DNA from: an uncultured Muribaculaceae bacterium | GTDB lineage: Bacteria > Bacteroidota > Bacteroidia > Bacteroidales > Muribaculaceae | DNA length: 64,000 nt | Reading direction: 5' to 3' | NCBI GenBank assembly: GCA_910588245.1 | Contig: CAJUQP010000002.1 | Location: 62,001 to 126,000 of the forward strand | Part shown: piece after piece, positions 41,352 through 50,753 of the stretch | How the letters are laid out: every line of letters starts with the position of its first letter | How positions within the stretch are numbered: the stretch's first letter is position 1 | The notes under the pieces: generated by a model | The model's database searches: none | What the model was told of the DNA's origin: nothing | The model's input: the letters and a program-made list of their open reading frames with translations, nothing else | Position numbers and translations under genes: made by a program

Positions 41352-41843
41352 TCAGAAATTGTAGCCTATACCCATGTTGAGGAAGCAGCCTCCTGTGTCG
41401 TTCATAAGAGAATACTTGCATTGGAGATTAAGCTTCAGCTGCGATGTCATGTAGATGTCGAAGCCGCCGCCGAAGTCAAAGCCGGCGCGCGTTGCGTGTC
41501 CGTCGTGATGCTCATATTCCCAGTTGTTGAGTGTCACGCCGGTGAGGGGATATATGTTGAATCCTCTGGCGATCCGGAACGGGAACTGAAGGTCGACACT
41601 GCATACGAACGCTGATTTACCTTCATTGCGGAACACATAGCCGATCTCGGGTGCGAGCCTGAGATGAGGCGCGAATGTGTATTGGAAATAAAGGTCTGCA
41701 TACCCTCCTCCGTTGTGGGACGCATAGCCTCCCGCGAATCCAAGGGTTTTCTCTCCGACCTGTGAATAGGCCGATGTGGGGAGTGCCAGTGCGCCGGCGC
41801 AGCAGACTGCAGCAAGGGCAATATGTTTAAGCGTTGATTTCAT
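41352..41843 (-). CDS. Small outer-membrane beta-barrel protein
   Basis: 163 residues from the ATG at 41843, which starts the signal peptide MKSTLKHIALAAVCCAGALA ending at AYSQ; the frame is open to 41894 but the extra residues are not signal-like. The mature part has about eight amphipathic strands (FAGGYASHNGGGYADLYFQY, LRLAPEIGYVF, FDFGGGFDIYMT) and ends MGIGYNF with terminal Phe, as in OmpA/OmpX-like barrels. Function unknown. It faces away from nadE, with overlapping promoter regions between them. Confidence 0.78.
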   Translation of the reverse strand: MKSTLKHIALAAVCCAGALALPTSAYSQVGEKTLGFAGGYASHNGGGYADLYFQYTFAPHLRLAPEIGYVFRNEGKSAFVCSVDLQFPFRIARGFNIYPLTGVTLNNWEYEHHDGHATRAGFDFGGGFDIYMTSQLKLNLQCKYSLMNDTGGCFLNMGIGYNF

Positions 41844-41893
41844 AGCTGAACATTTAAGTTTAGATAATGTTTGGAAAATATATCTGTGAAACA

Positions 41894-41925
41894 TTTAGAG
41901 AATACAAATAGTTTGAGTAAATTTG
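41894..41925 (+). promoter_or_regulatory. Promoter for nadE
   Basis: TTTA (41894-41897), 20-nt spacer and TAAATTTG (41918-41925). It leaves about an 80-nt leader before the ATG at 42014. Confidence 0.6.
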
Positions 41926-42013
41926 TAAAAAATATTGTTTCATTCTTGTAGCGCTATCGCTAAAGAATATAAGAAGAACCCAGGACAATCAAATATACTC
42001 CTCGATATCAGAG

Positions 42014-43972
42014 ATGACAAATTACGGATACATACGCGTTTGCGCAGGAGTGCCACAAGTCAGGGTGGCAGACGTTGATTATAACCGCTCACAGACGGAG
42101 AGTATGGTGAAAGATGCTGCGGCGGCCGGAGCATCCATACTTGTATTGCCGGAACTTGGGATCACAGGGTACACGTGCGGTGATCTTTTCGAGCAGCCAT
42201 TGCTGATTGAGAATGCGGAGAGGGCAGTCGTCGAGCTGGCTGCCGCCACGTCGTCATTGCCTGTCCTTTTCGCTGTAGGATGTCCGGTGGACAAGGCCGG
42301 AAGAAGATACAATTGCGCGGTAGTGATTTACTGCGGCCAGATACTCGGAATCATACCGAAGACGCATATTCCCAATTACGGGGAATTCTACGAGCGGAGA
42401 TGGTTTGAGTCAGGCGAAGGATGTTTCTCCGATTCTGTGATGTTTGGAGGCTTGGCGGTTCCTTTCGGCACTGATCTCATCTTTGCAATAGAGGGAGTAA
42501 AAGTCGGAGTGGAAATCTGTGAAGACCTATGGGTGCCCAATCCTCCCAGTGTCGCTTTGACAGGGGGAGGGGCCGACATTATTCTGAATCTCTCCGCTTC
42601 GGATGAACTCATCGGGAAACATGACTATCTTCGCAGTCTTATCTCCCAGCAGTCGGCGCGATGCCGCTGTGTATATGCCTATGCTTCGGCAGGATGGGGT
42701 GAGTCGTCGACCGATCTGGTCTTCGCAGGCAACGCCATAATCGGAGAAGACGGCGTTCTTACGGAGCCGTCAGAGAGATTTGCCGCCGGCTCACTCATGA
42801 TCTGTCGGGATGTAGACATCGAAAAACTTAGGAATGACCGATCGAGATTCTCCACATACTATGACCGCGGCCTGCAGAAGATGTGTTTCCGTACGATTGA
42901 AGGATATGAAGGTGTCGCAGGATGGAATATTGTGATGCCTGAGCCGGAAGTTGATCAGCTTCCGTTTGTGCCTCGTGATGACATGAAACTATCGGAGCAC
43001 TGTGAGGAGATTATCAATATCCAGGCCAGAGGGCTCATGCAGAGACTTCATGCAATTCATTGCGAGAAGGCCGTGATAGGCATATCCGGGGGCCTTGATT
43101 CCACTCTCGCGCTTCTTGTGACGGTGCGTGCGTTCGACCGTCTCGGTCTTGACCGGAAGGGGATCGTCGGCATAACGATGCCAGGCATGGCCACGACTTC
43201 ACGCACCCACAACAATGCAGTAGGGCTCATGGAAGCACTGGGCGTCACTTCGCTTGAGATCCCTATCGGCAAAGCGGTGGCGCAGCATTTCAGCGATATC
43301 GGGCAGGATCCCCGGAATTTCGACGTCACTTATGAGAACTCGCAGGCTCGCGAACGCACACAGATACTGATGGATTACGCCAATAAGATTAATGCCATAG
43401 TGGTCGGCACAGGCGATCTATCCGAGCTTGCCCTCGGATGGTGTACTTATAACGGCGACCATATGTCGATGTATTCCGTCAATTCATCAGTGCCGAAGAC
43501 TCTTGTGAAACATCTTGTGAAATGGTTCGCATCCGAATTTGACGACAAGGCATCATCAATACTTCTCGATATTGTCGACACGCCGATCAGCCCTGAACTC
43601 GTGCCATCTGAGGAGAAAGACACTATCTCGCAAAAGACTGAAGATCTTGTCGGACCATATGAACTCCATGATTTCTTCATCTACCATATGCTCCGCAATT
43701 CTTTCTCGCCCCGGAAGATATTCTGGCTTGCCCGAATAGCTTTCAAAGGAAGATATGACGACAAAGTGTTGTTGAAATGGCTCCGTAATTTCTATCGCCG
43801 TTTCTTCAACCAGCAGTTCAAGCGTTCGTGCATGCCTGATGGCCCGAAGGTCGGCAGCGTATGTCTTTCTCCGCGCGGAGACTGGCGCATGCCGTCTGAT
43901 GCCTCGTCGGCATTATGGCTGGCCGAGGTGGACCGACTCATGGAGGAAAACAGACAAACGGCTGAGAAGTGA
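42014..43972 (+). CDS. nadE: Glutamine-dependent NAD+ synthetase
   Basis: 652 residues, two domains. The N-terminal nitrilase-type glutaminase has its triad at Glu47 (LVLPELGI), Lys116 (IIPKTHIP) and Cys169 (VGVEICEDLW). The C-terminal synthetase has the ATP-pyrophosphatase loop GISGGLDSTLAL (about 354) and GTGDLSELALGWCTYNGDH. Ammonia from glutamine amidates NAAD to NAD+, the last step of NAD synthesis. It starts a + strand run with the threonylcarbamoyl-AMP synthase gene 38 bp downstream. Confidence 0.96.
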   Translation: MTNYGYIRVCAGVPQVRVADVDYNRSQTESMVKDAAAAGASILVLPELGITGYTCGDLFEQPLLIENAERAVVELAAATSSLPVLFAVGCPVDKAGRRYNCAVVIYCGQILGIIPKTHIPNYGEFYERRWFESGEGCFSDSVMFGGLAVPFGTDLIFAIEGVKVGVEICEDLWVPNPPSVALTGGGADIILNLSASDELIGKHDYLRSLISQQSARCRCVYAYASAGWGESSTDLVFAGNAIIGEDGVLTEPSERFAAGSLMICRDVDIEKLRNDRSRFSTYYDRGLQKMCFRTIEGYEGVAGWNIVMPEPEVDQLPFVPRDDMKLSEHCEEIINIQARGLMQRLHAIHCEKAVIGISGGLDSTLALLVTVRAFDRLGLDRKGIVGITMPGMATTSRTHNNAVGLMEALGVTSLEIPIGKAVAQHFSDIGQDPRNFDVTYENSQARERTQILMDYANKINAIVVGTGDLSELALGWCTYNGDHMSMYSVNSSVPKTLVKHLVKWFASEFDDKASSILLDIVDTPISPELVPSEEKDTISQKTEDLVGPYELHDFFIYHMLRNSFSPRKIFWLARIAFKGRYDDKVLLKWLRNFYRRFFNQQFKRSCMPDGPKVGSVCLSPRGDWRMPSDASSALWLAEVDRLMEENRQTAEK

Positions 43973-44010
43973 CAGAAAATGGCGGCATATGGCTAAAAAC
44001 ATGAATACAG

Positions 44011-44577
44011 ATGACATTTGAAGAAGACATAAGAGCGGCAGTCGACTGCATGAGAAAAGGTGGGATAATCCTGTATCCCACTGACACCGTATGGGGTATA
44101 GGTTGCGACGCCACAAATCCTGAGGCAGTCCGGAAAATCTACACCCTGAAGCATCGTGCCGAAAGCAAATCGATGCTTGTGCTTGTAGATGGCGAAGGGA
44201 TGCTCGACCGTACTGTGGCCGATATACCGGAAGTGGCATGGCAGCTCGTTGAGGCGGCTGTGGATCCGCTTACGATAATCTACGATCATCCCAGAGGAGT
44301 TGCCCCCGATCTGTTGGCGCCCGACGGCTCACTCGGCATAAGGATCACCGGCGAGAGATACTCGGCCGAACTTTGCCGGCGCCTGAGGCGTCCGATCGTA
44401 TCAACGTCGGCCAATGTCAGCGGAGAGAAGACCCCTGCGATATTCAGCCAGATTTCACCGGACATAATCCAAGGTGTGGATTATGTGGCTGAATACCGGC
44501 GCGAGGAGACCGGGAATCCACGCCCGAGCAACATCATCAAGGTTTCGGACGGTGGCTTGATCAAAGTCATAAGATAA
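44011..44577 (+). CDS. tsaC: L-threonylcarbamoyladenylate synthase (YrdC/Sua5 domain)
   Basis: 188 residues, a single YrdC domain without the Sua5 C-terminal extension. Conserved parts: LYPTDTVWGIGCDA, the KHR...K nucleotide-binding patch (LKHRAESKSM), and RPIVSTSANVSGE. It makes threonylcarbamoyl-AMP from Thr, bicarbonate and ATP for the t6A37 modification of ANN-decoding tRNAs. It sits between nadE and the sugar transferase in a probable transcription unit. Confidence 0.93.
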   Translation: MTFEEDIRAAVDCMRKGGIILYPTDTVWGIGCDATNPEAVRKIYTLKHRAESKSMLVLVDGEGMLDRTVADIPEVAWQLVEAAVDPLTIIYDHPRGVAPDLLAPDGSLGIRITGERYSAELCRRLRRPIVSTSANVSGEKTPAIFSQISPDIIQGVDYVAEYRREETGNPRPSNIIKVSDGGLIKVIR

Positions 44578-44636
44578 GCCCCGCCATGTAGCGGGCGCCA
44601 TTGTGATGGCGGCATGAGGCACGTGATGGAAAAGAT

Positions 44637-45251
44637 ATGGTAAGAAGACTGGAAGAGAGGGCGGGAGCGACCTGGAGAGTGGCTAAGAGAGGTCTCGACA
44701 TTGTTTTGTCGGCTGCCGCGCTTTGCTTATTGTCGCCTGTGCTGCTCTTCCTTGCATCCGGAGTCAAAGCCGGATCGCCGGGGCCCGCTATCTATCGGCA
44801 GACAAGGTGTGGAAGAGGCGGACAGCATTTCTTCATCTATAAGTTCCGCACGATGAAGGTTGATGCGGAAGATGGAACGCCGCGTCTGGCAGTGCCCGGC
44901 GATCCGCGAGTCACTTCTTTCGGGAGGATTCTGAGACGGTATCATCTCGATGAACTTCCACAGCTGTGGAATGTGCTGAGAGGGGATATGTCGCTTGTCG
45001 GACCACGCCCTGAGCGCCCTTATTTCGTGGTGCTCATACGGCGTCGCAATCCGGACTACGACCGTTTGTTCGCTGTCCGTCCGGGGCTCACTTCGCTCGG
45101 TATGGTCCGTTTCGGCTATGCTTCCGATCTCGACGGGATGGTGGAGAGATCAAGATTAGACATGGCCTACCTGTCGCGACAGTCGGCCTTGACTGATCTC
45201 AGGATACTTGCGGAGACTGCCCGCGTCGTTGTCAAGGGAAAGGGGGTTTAG
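44637..45251 (+). CDS. Undecaprenyl-phosphate sugar-1-phosphate transferase (small polyprenyl-P type)
   Basis: 204 residues, the minimal catalytic form of the bacterial sugar transferase family (WbaP C-terminal half, PglC-like). It shows a re-entrant membrane helix (KRGLDIVLSAAALCLLSPVL), the loop YRQTRCGRGGQHFFIYKFRT with following MK, the Asp-Glu catalytic pair in HLDELPQLWNVLRGDMS, and LVGPRPERP. It transfers a sugar phosphate onto lipid carrier to start a surface polysaccharide or glycoprotein glycan. No other glycan genes are adjacent, so it is probably a lone initiating enzyme; the sugar cannot be told. Confidence 0.9.
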   Translation: MVRRLEERAGATWRVAKRGLDIVLSAAALCLLSPVLLFLASGVKAGSPGPAIYRQTRCGRGGQHFFIYKFRTMKVDAEDGTPRLAVPGDPRVTSFGRILRRYHLDELPQLWNVLRGDMSLVGPRPERPYFVVLIRRRNPDYDRLFAVRPGLTSLGMVRFGYASDLDGMVERSRLDMAYLSRQSALTDLRILAETARVVVKGKGV

Positions 45252-45341
45252 ACGTGGCCTCTGAAGTGGAATTAGTTAAGATATTTTTTTGTGCGTGCGG
45301 CGCCGAATGGCATATGCACGCATCGCGAGTGTTACCAAACG

Positions 45342-47144
45342 ATGGCATACAAAGAACGACATAACAGATTTACGGAATGGTGGTTCCAGGTGGTGAGCTG
45401 GCGTGAGAGACATATCAAGGAGCGAAACTTCGTGATACTTCTCGCGCTGATAGTCGGTGTGATATGTGGATTTGCGGCGCAGCTTCTGAAATTCCTTATC
45501 CATATTATTTCAAGGTTTCTTACCTCCAATTTAAGTCTCACCGATGCCAACTGGCTCTATCTGGTGTATCCGGTGGCCGGAATTCTCATCGTCACGCTGT
45601 TCATACAGTTTGTGGTGAAAGACAATATCTCACATGGAGTCACGCGTGTGCTGTATGCGATATCGCGCCGGAAGTCACGTCTGAAAAAGCGTAACATGTA
45701 TGCTTCCCTGATTGCGTCGTCGATCACCATCGGCTTCGGCGGATCGGTCGGAGCCGAGGGCCCGATTGTATTCACGGGCGCCGCCATAGGCTCTAATGTA
45801 GGCCAGGCATTCCGTCTGTCGCCACGCATCCTGATGCTCCTTGTGGGTTGCGGCGCCGCCGCAGGTATCGCCGGCATTTTCCGTGCTCCGATAGCCGGAA
45901 TGCTTTTCACTCTTGAGGTGCTGATGATAGATTTCACCGGCGCCACCGTGATGCCACTGATAATCTCCTCAATATCCGGAGCAACTGTGGCATATGTGCT
46001 TGAGGGATATAGCGCCGAATTCTTCTTTTCACAAAGCGAGCCTTTCGCCATGGGCAAGATACCCTATGCGATCATGCTGGGAATCATATGCGGGCTTATG
46101 TCGCTCTATTTCACCAGAGCGATGTTCATGATGGAATCCATGTTTTCCAAGATAAGACACCGCTATCTTAAGATCGCGCTGGGAGGGGTGATTCTCGCCG
46201 GGCTTATCTTTGTTTTCCCACCATTGTATGGAGAGGGTTACGAGTCGATCAACACACTGCTTGACGGCGACTATTCGAAAGTGGTCGACGGCACGTTCTT
46301 CTATGTGGACCGCGACAGCACCTGGTTCATAGCGATATTTATCGGGGCCGTGCTTCTGACAAAGGTCTTTGCCACGAGCGCCACCAACGGCGCAGGGGGT
46401 GTCGGAGGCACATTCGCTCCATCTCTGTTTGTGGGAGCGCTTTGCGGATTCCTGTTCGCATATGTGCTCAATAATATGTTTGACGGTGGAGTGGGGATCT
46501 CCAACAAGAATTTCTGTCTCATGGGTATGGCAGGCGTGATGAGCGGTGTGATGCACGCTCCGTTGATGGCCATCTTCCTTACCGCCGAGATGACAGGCGG
46601 TTATGATCTGTTTCTCCCTCTGCTCATAGTCTCTGCCCTCTCTTATATGACCATCCGCATCTTTGAGCCATACAGCATTTATACGATGCGTCTGGCCAAG
46701 CAGGGCGACCTCCTTACACATGAGAAAGACAAATCTGTGCTTACCCTTCTGAAGATCGACAATGTCATAGAGAAAGATTTCAAGACAGTGAGTCCGAAAA
46801 TGAACCTCAAGGAGGTGGTCGACATTATTGCCACCTCAAACCGCAACCTTTTCCCTGTCACCGACGATGAGGGAATGCTTGTCGGGGTGGTTCTTCTCGA
46901 TGACATACGCAATATAATGTTCCGTCCCGATCTGTATAAGAAGATGCACGTCACCCGCTTCATGTCAATGCCGCCCGCCCGCATAGAGCTTGATCAGCCG
47001 ATGGAGGAGGTGATGCGTACTTTCGATAAGACCAATGCGTGGAATCTTCCGGTCGTAGACAAAGGAAAGTATGTCGGCTTCGTATCCAAATCGAAGATAT
47101 TCAATTCCTACAGGCGTGTGCTCAGGCACTATTGCGATGATTAG
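45342..47144 (+). CDS. ClC-family chloride transporter/channel with two CBS domains
   Basis: 600 residues from the ATG at 45342; the open frame continues to 45291 but those residues are not conserved. The ClC core (about 20-450) has GSVGAEGP with gating Glu139, and GGVGGTFAPSLFVGAL near 352. A C-terminal CBS pair (about 470-600: SPKMNLKEVVDIIATSNRNL, LDQPMEEVMRTFDKTNAWNL) may sense adenine nucleotides. The Glu at the gate fits either an H+/Cl- exchanger or a gated channel; the typical second proton Glu cannot be placed by eye. It may be co-transcribed with the sugar transferase. Confidence 0.93.
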   Translation: MAYKERHNRFTEWWFQVVSWRERHIKERNFVILLALIVGVICGFAAQLLKFLIHIISRFLTSNLSLTDANWLYLVYPVAGILIVTLFIQFVVKDNISHGVTRVLYAISRRKSRLKKRNMYASLIASSITIGFGGSVGAEGPIVFTGAAIGSNVGQAFRLSPRILMLLVGCGAAAGIAGIFRAPIAGMLFTLEVLMIDFTGATVMPLIISSISGATVAYVLEGYSAEFFFSQSEPFAMGKIPYAIMLGIICGLMSLYFTRAMFMMESMFSKIRHRYLKIALGGVILAGLIFVFPPLYGEGYESINTLLDGDYSKVVDGTFFYVDRDSTWFIAIFIGAVLLTKVFATSATNGAGGVGGTFAPSLFVGALCGFLFAYVLNNMFDGGVGISNKNFCLMGMAGVMSGVMHAPLMAIFLTAEMTGGYDLFLPLLIVSALSYMTIRIFEPYSIYTMRLAKQGDLLTHEKDKSVLTLLKIDNVIEKDFKTVSPKMNLKEVVDIIATSNRNLFPVTDDEGMLVGVVLLDDIRNIMFRPDLYKKMHVTRFMSMPPARIELDQPMEEVMRTFDKTNAWNLPVVDKGKYVGFVSKSKIFNSYRRVLRHYCDD

Positions 47145-47224
47145 CCGGCGGTTTCCTGCAGACCGACTGCTGTGTCGGGAGTAACTATGGATTATAAAGA
47201 CATTCAGAAAGGAAAAGACAAAAG

Positions 47225-48181
47225 ATGGAAGAAAAGAAACTCAGGATAGTGTTTTTCGGCACCCCCGAATTTGCTGTGGCCAGCCTTGACCGCCTCGTGA
47301 AGGAGGGTGAGGATATAGCCGCCGTAGTAACGATGCCAGACAAGATAGCCGGCCGCGGACACAAGATGATTCAGAGCGATGTGAAGAGATATGCTGTGGC
47401 CAATGGCCTGCGCGTGCTCCAGCCGGAGAAGCTCAAGGCTCCGGAATTCGTAGAGGAGCTCAGGAAAATTGACGCCGACCTTTTCATAGTGATCGCCTTC
47501 CGGATGCTTCCCGAGGTGGTATGGACAATGCCACGGCTCGGCACCTTCAATCTCCATGCCTCGCTCCTTCCGCGTTACCGGGGAGCTGCTCCTCTCAATT
47601 GGGCTGTTATCAATGGCGACACCGAGACCGGTGTGACCACCTTCTTTCTCAAACATGAAATCGACACCGGCGACATTATTGAGCAGCGTCGTGTGGAGAT
47701 TCTTCCTGCCGACAATGTCGGCGACATCCATGACCGGCTGATGGCGCTCGGCGCCGACATGGTGGCCCACACAGTCCGGGAGATCGCCAATGGCAGTGTG
47801 AAGCCCGTGCCGCAGCCTGAAGGCGAGTTTACGCCCGCTCCGAAAATATTCAAGGAAACCTGCCACATAGACTGGAATATGCCTGCTGAAAGAGTACATA
47901 ATCTTGTGAGAGGTCTTTCACCATATCCCTGTGCCTGGACTTCCATGGAGGATGCACGCACACCTGGGCAATGGTCGGACGTCAAGATATACGAGACCTC
48001 GCTTACGACCGGAATGACGGGAGATAATCTTGAGCCGGGAGATCTGAAGGTCGACAAGGAAAGTCTTTACGTGAAATGTGGCGACGGAATGCTCCGTGTC
48101 CTTTCATTGCAGCCGGCAGGCAAAAGACGTATGGATGCCGATGCTCTGCTGAGAGGTTATTCCCCGGTGAGGTTCAGATGA
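47225..48181 (+). CDS. fmt: Methionyl-tRNA formyltransferase
   Basis: 318 residues. It formylates initiator Met-tRNA with 10-formyl-THF. The N-terminal Rossmann part holds the catalytic Asn109 and His111 (FNLHASLLPRYRG) and Asp147 (EIDTGD); the C-terminal OB-like part (about 210-318) binds tRNA. The stop overlaps the menD start (ATGA), so fmt leads the menaquinone genes in one unit. def is not adjacent. Confidence 0.95.
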   Translation: MEEKKLRIVFFGTPEFAVASLDRLVKEGEDIAAVVTMPDKIAGRGHKMIQSDVKRYAVANGLRVLQPEKLKAPEFVEELRKIDADLFIVIAFRMLPEVVWTMPRLGTFNLHASLLPRYRGAAPLNWAVINGDTETGVTTFFLKHEIDTGDIIEQRRVEILPADNVGDIHDRLMALGADMVAHTVREIANGSVKPVPQPEGEFTPAPKIFKETCHIDWNMPAERVHNLVRGLSPYPCAWTSMEDARTPGQWSDVKIYETSLTTGMTGDNLEPGDLKVDKESLYVKCGDGMLRVLSLQPAGKRRMDADALLRGYSPVRFR

Positions 48182-49884
48182 TGGAGAGGGAAGACACCGA
48201 CAAAAAATTTTGTGGCATCCTTTTTGACGTGCTCGAGGATAAAGAGGTGAGGGATGTGGTATGCTCTCCCGGCTCGCGCAACGCCCCCCTGCTCATAGCC
48301 GCTGCCTCAAGGGATGGGCTGCGAAAGCATGTTGTGGTCGATGAGCGCTCGGCAGCTTTCATGGCCCTGGGAATAGCTATGGTGAGCCGCAGGCCGGTGG
48401 CTATTGTGTGCACTTCAGGAACTGCGTTGCTGAACTACGGGCCGGCCGTGGCCGAGGCATTCTATCAGTCGCTCCCTATAGTGGTGATTTCCGCTGATCG
48501 CCCGCAGCAATGGATAGATCAGGACGACTCGCAGACGCTCAGGCAGTTTGAAGCTTTCTCCAACTTTGTGAAGAAAAGCTATGAGCTCCCTGCATACGGC
48601 GACGGGGAGGTAGAATTGCAATGGTATGCCAACCGTATAGCCAACGATGCCATGATAGAGGCGACCTCCCGGCGTCCGGGACCCGTGCATATCAACGTGC
48701 GCCTTGGCGAGCCACTTTCCGGAAAGAGGGTGTGCTCGCACCAACCGCAGAGAATTATCGGGATGCTCGCCTCCGATATGGTGGCCGACAGGATGAAGGT
48801 GAAGGCTCTCGGAGAGGTTGTCGCCGAATCGAGGGTAATGTTTGTGGCCGGGTTTATGCCCCCTGATTCACGATTGCAGAAAGCGGTGACGGAGTTCTGT
48901 TCGCTTCCCAACGTTGTGGCCATGACCGAGACGCTCTCCAACCTTCATATCAAAGGCCATTCCTGCGATATCGACGCCGTGCTTACCGCCTATCCGGAAG
49001 AGACACTCGACAGTCTTGCCCCCGATCTGGTCATCACGGTCGGCGGTTCGCTTGTTAGCCGCAAACTTAAGGAATATCTTCGTCGCAATAGTGATATCTG
49101 CAGCCATTGGAGCCTCGGGTGGCACCACACCACCTCCGATTGCTTCCAGTCGCTATCCATGCGGATAGAGGCTGATCCTGCGCGTATGCTCAGGGGGTTG
49201 CATCATGCGGCCGCTGGCCATGTCTCTGAAGACACCTCTTCCTATAGTTGCCAATGGACTGTAGCCCGGGAAAAAGCCGCGGCAGCCAAGAGCGCGTATG
49301 TGGCGTCAGTGGGTTGGAGTGAGCTCCGTGCTTTCGATATGATTCTCGGCGGTCTTCCTGCCGCTTGCAATCTTTTTCTGTCTAACGGCACTACCGTAAG
49401 ATATGCCCAGCTCCTCGGATCGCGTCTGCCGCATGCATCATATTGCAACCGTGGGGTCTCGGGCATCGACGGCTGTTCATCGACCGCAGTGGGCTGTGCC
49501 AAAGCTTACAATGGGATGACGGTGCTGATCACAGGCGACATGTCGATGGCCTACGATCTCGGAGCTTTAGCTTTGCCTGATATCCCCGACACCATGAGGA
49601 TCATTGTGATCGACAACAGGGGTGGCGGGATATTCCGTTTCATTCCCACCACTTCCTCACTCCCGGAGAGAGAGGAATACTTCTGCGCTTGTCCCACACT
49701 TCCCGTCGATCTTCTGGCGCAGGCTTACGGATGGGATTATCTTGAGGCGCATGATGCCGAAGGGCTCCGTAAGGCGTTGCGAGAGTTATTTGTAAGAGGG
49801 AGGCGGAAGATACTCCGCGTGGTGTGCGACGGAGAGGAGAGCGCCGCGATATTGAAAGGATATATGGCAGTCCGGGCCGAATGA
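48178..49884 (+). CDS. menD: SEPHCHC synthase (menaquinone biosynthesis)
   Basis: 568 residues from the ATG at 48178, which overlaps the fmt stop; a second ATG follows at 48181. The longer open frame back to 48076 lies inside fmt and is rejected. A thiamine-diphosphate enzyme joining 2-oxoglutarate to isochorismate. It has VVCSPGSRNAPLL and DERSAAFMALG (ThDP Glu), and the GDMSMAYDLGAL and IDNRGGGIFRF ThDP/Mg part. Start of the men block, though menF is not here. Confidence 0.95.
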   Translation: MMEREDTDKKFCGILFDVLEDKEVRDVVCSPGSRNAPLLIAAASRDGLRKHVVVDERSAAFMALGIAMVSRRPVAIVCTSGTALLNYGPAVAEAFYQSLPIVVISADRPQQWIDQDDSQTLRQFEAFSNFVKKSYELPAYGDGEVELQWYANRIANDAMIEATSRRPGPVHINVRLGEPLSGKRVCSHQPQRIIGMLASDMVADRMKVKALGEVVAESRVMFVAGFMPPDSRLQKAVTEFCSLPNVVAMTETLSNLHIKGHSCDIDAVLTAYPEETLDSLAPDLVITVGGSLVSRKLKEYLRRNSDICSHWSLGWHHTTSDCFQSLSMRIEADPARMLRGLHHAAAGHVSEDTSSYSCQWTVAREKAAAAKSAYVASVGWSELRAFDMILGGLPAACNLFLSNGTTVRYAQLLGSRLPHASYCNRGVSGIDGCSSTAVGCAKAYNGMTVLITGDMSMAYDLGALALPDIPDTMRIIVIDNRGGGIFRFIPTTSSLPEREEYFCACPTLPVDLLAQAYGWDYLEAHDAEGLRKALRELFVRGRRKILRVVCDGEESAAILKGYMAVRAE

Positions 49885-49935
49885 GACGGCAAGGACATCA
49901 TCATAAGATTCAAGATAAAAAACCGACAAATAATC

Positions 49936-50751
49936 ATGTATAACTGGAAGACAATCAAGGAATATACTGACATCCTTTTCGAACAGTTCGAGGGAATTGC
50001 CAAGATAACTATCAACCGGCCGAAAGTCTATAACGCTTTCCGGCCTCTCACCAACCGCGAGATGCTTGACGCCATGGCCATATGCCGCGAGCGCCAGGAC
50101 ATCAGAGTCGTGGTACTGACTGGGGCCGGTGACAAGGCATTCTGCAGCGGCGGAGACCAGAATGAGAAAGGACGCGGGGGATATATTGACGCCGACGGGG
50201 TGCCTCGTCTCAATGTGCTCGACCTCCACAACGCCATCCGTTCAATACCGAAACCCGTGATCGCGATGGTCAACGGCTATTCGATAGGTGGCGGCAATGT
50301 GCTCAATGTGATCTGTGATCTCTCGATCGCCTCCGAGAACGCGAGATTCGGTCAGACCGGTCCGAAAGTCGGAAGCTTCGATGCCGGATTCGGATCATCA
50401 TATCTCGCGAGTTGCGTAGGGCAGAAAAAGGCTCGCGAGATATGGTTCCTATGCAGGCAATACACCGCCCAGGAAGCTCTTGAGATGGGCATGGTCAACA
50501 AGGTAGTGCCCCCGGAGCGTCTCGAGGACGAGGTCGTAGACTGGTGTCGCACCATCATGAAGCGCTCGCCGCTTGCCATCCGTATGATAAAGAGGGGGCT
50601 CAATGCAGAGCTCGATGGCCAGAAGGGACTTATGGAGTTTGCCGGCGACGCTACGCTGATGTATTATCTTATGGACGAGGCTCAGGAAGGAAAGAACGCT
50701 TTCCTCGAGAAGCGCGATCCCGATTTCGACAGATTCCCTAAATTCCCCTGA
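49936..50751 (+). CDS. menB: 1,4-dihydroxy-2-naphthoyl-CoA synthase
   Basis: 271 residues, crotonase fold. It closes the second ring of the naphthoquinone from o-succinylbenzoyl-CoA. Signatures: KAFCSGGDQNEKG, VNGYSIGGGNVLNVICD (oxyanion hole) and GQTGPKVGSFDAGFG, where the Asp is catalytic. The C-terminal FLEKRDPDFDRFPKFP is family-typical. Stop is 2 bp before menC. Confidence 0.96.
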   Translation: MYNWKTIKEYTDILFEQFEGIAKITINRPKVYNAFRPLTNREMLDAMAICRERQDIRVVVLTGAGDKAFCSGGDQNEKGRGGYIDADGVPRLNVLDLHNAIRSIPKPVIAMVNGYSIGGGNVLNVICDLSIASENARFGQTGPKVGSFDAGFGSSYLASCVGQKKAREIWFLCRQYTAQEALEMGMVNKVVPPERLEDEVVDWCRTIMKRSPLAIRMIKRGLNAELDGQKGLMEFAGDATLMYYLMDEAQEGKNAFLEKRDPDFDRFPKFP

Positions 50752-50753
50752 CC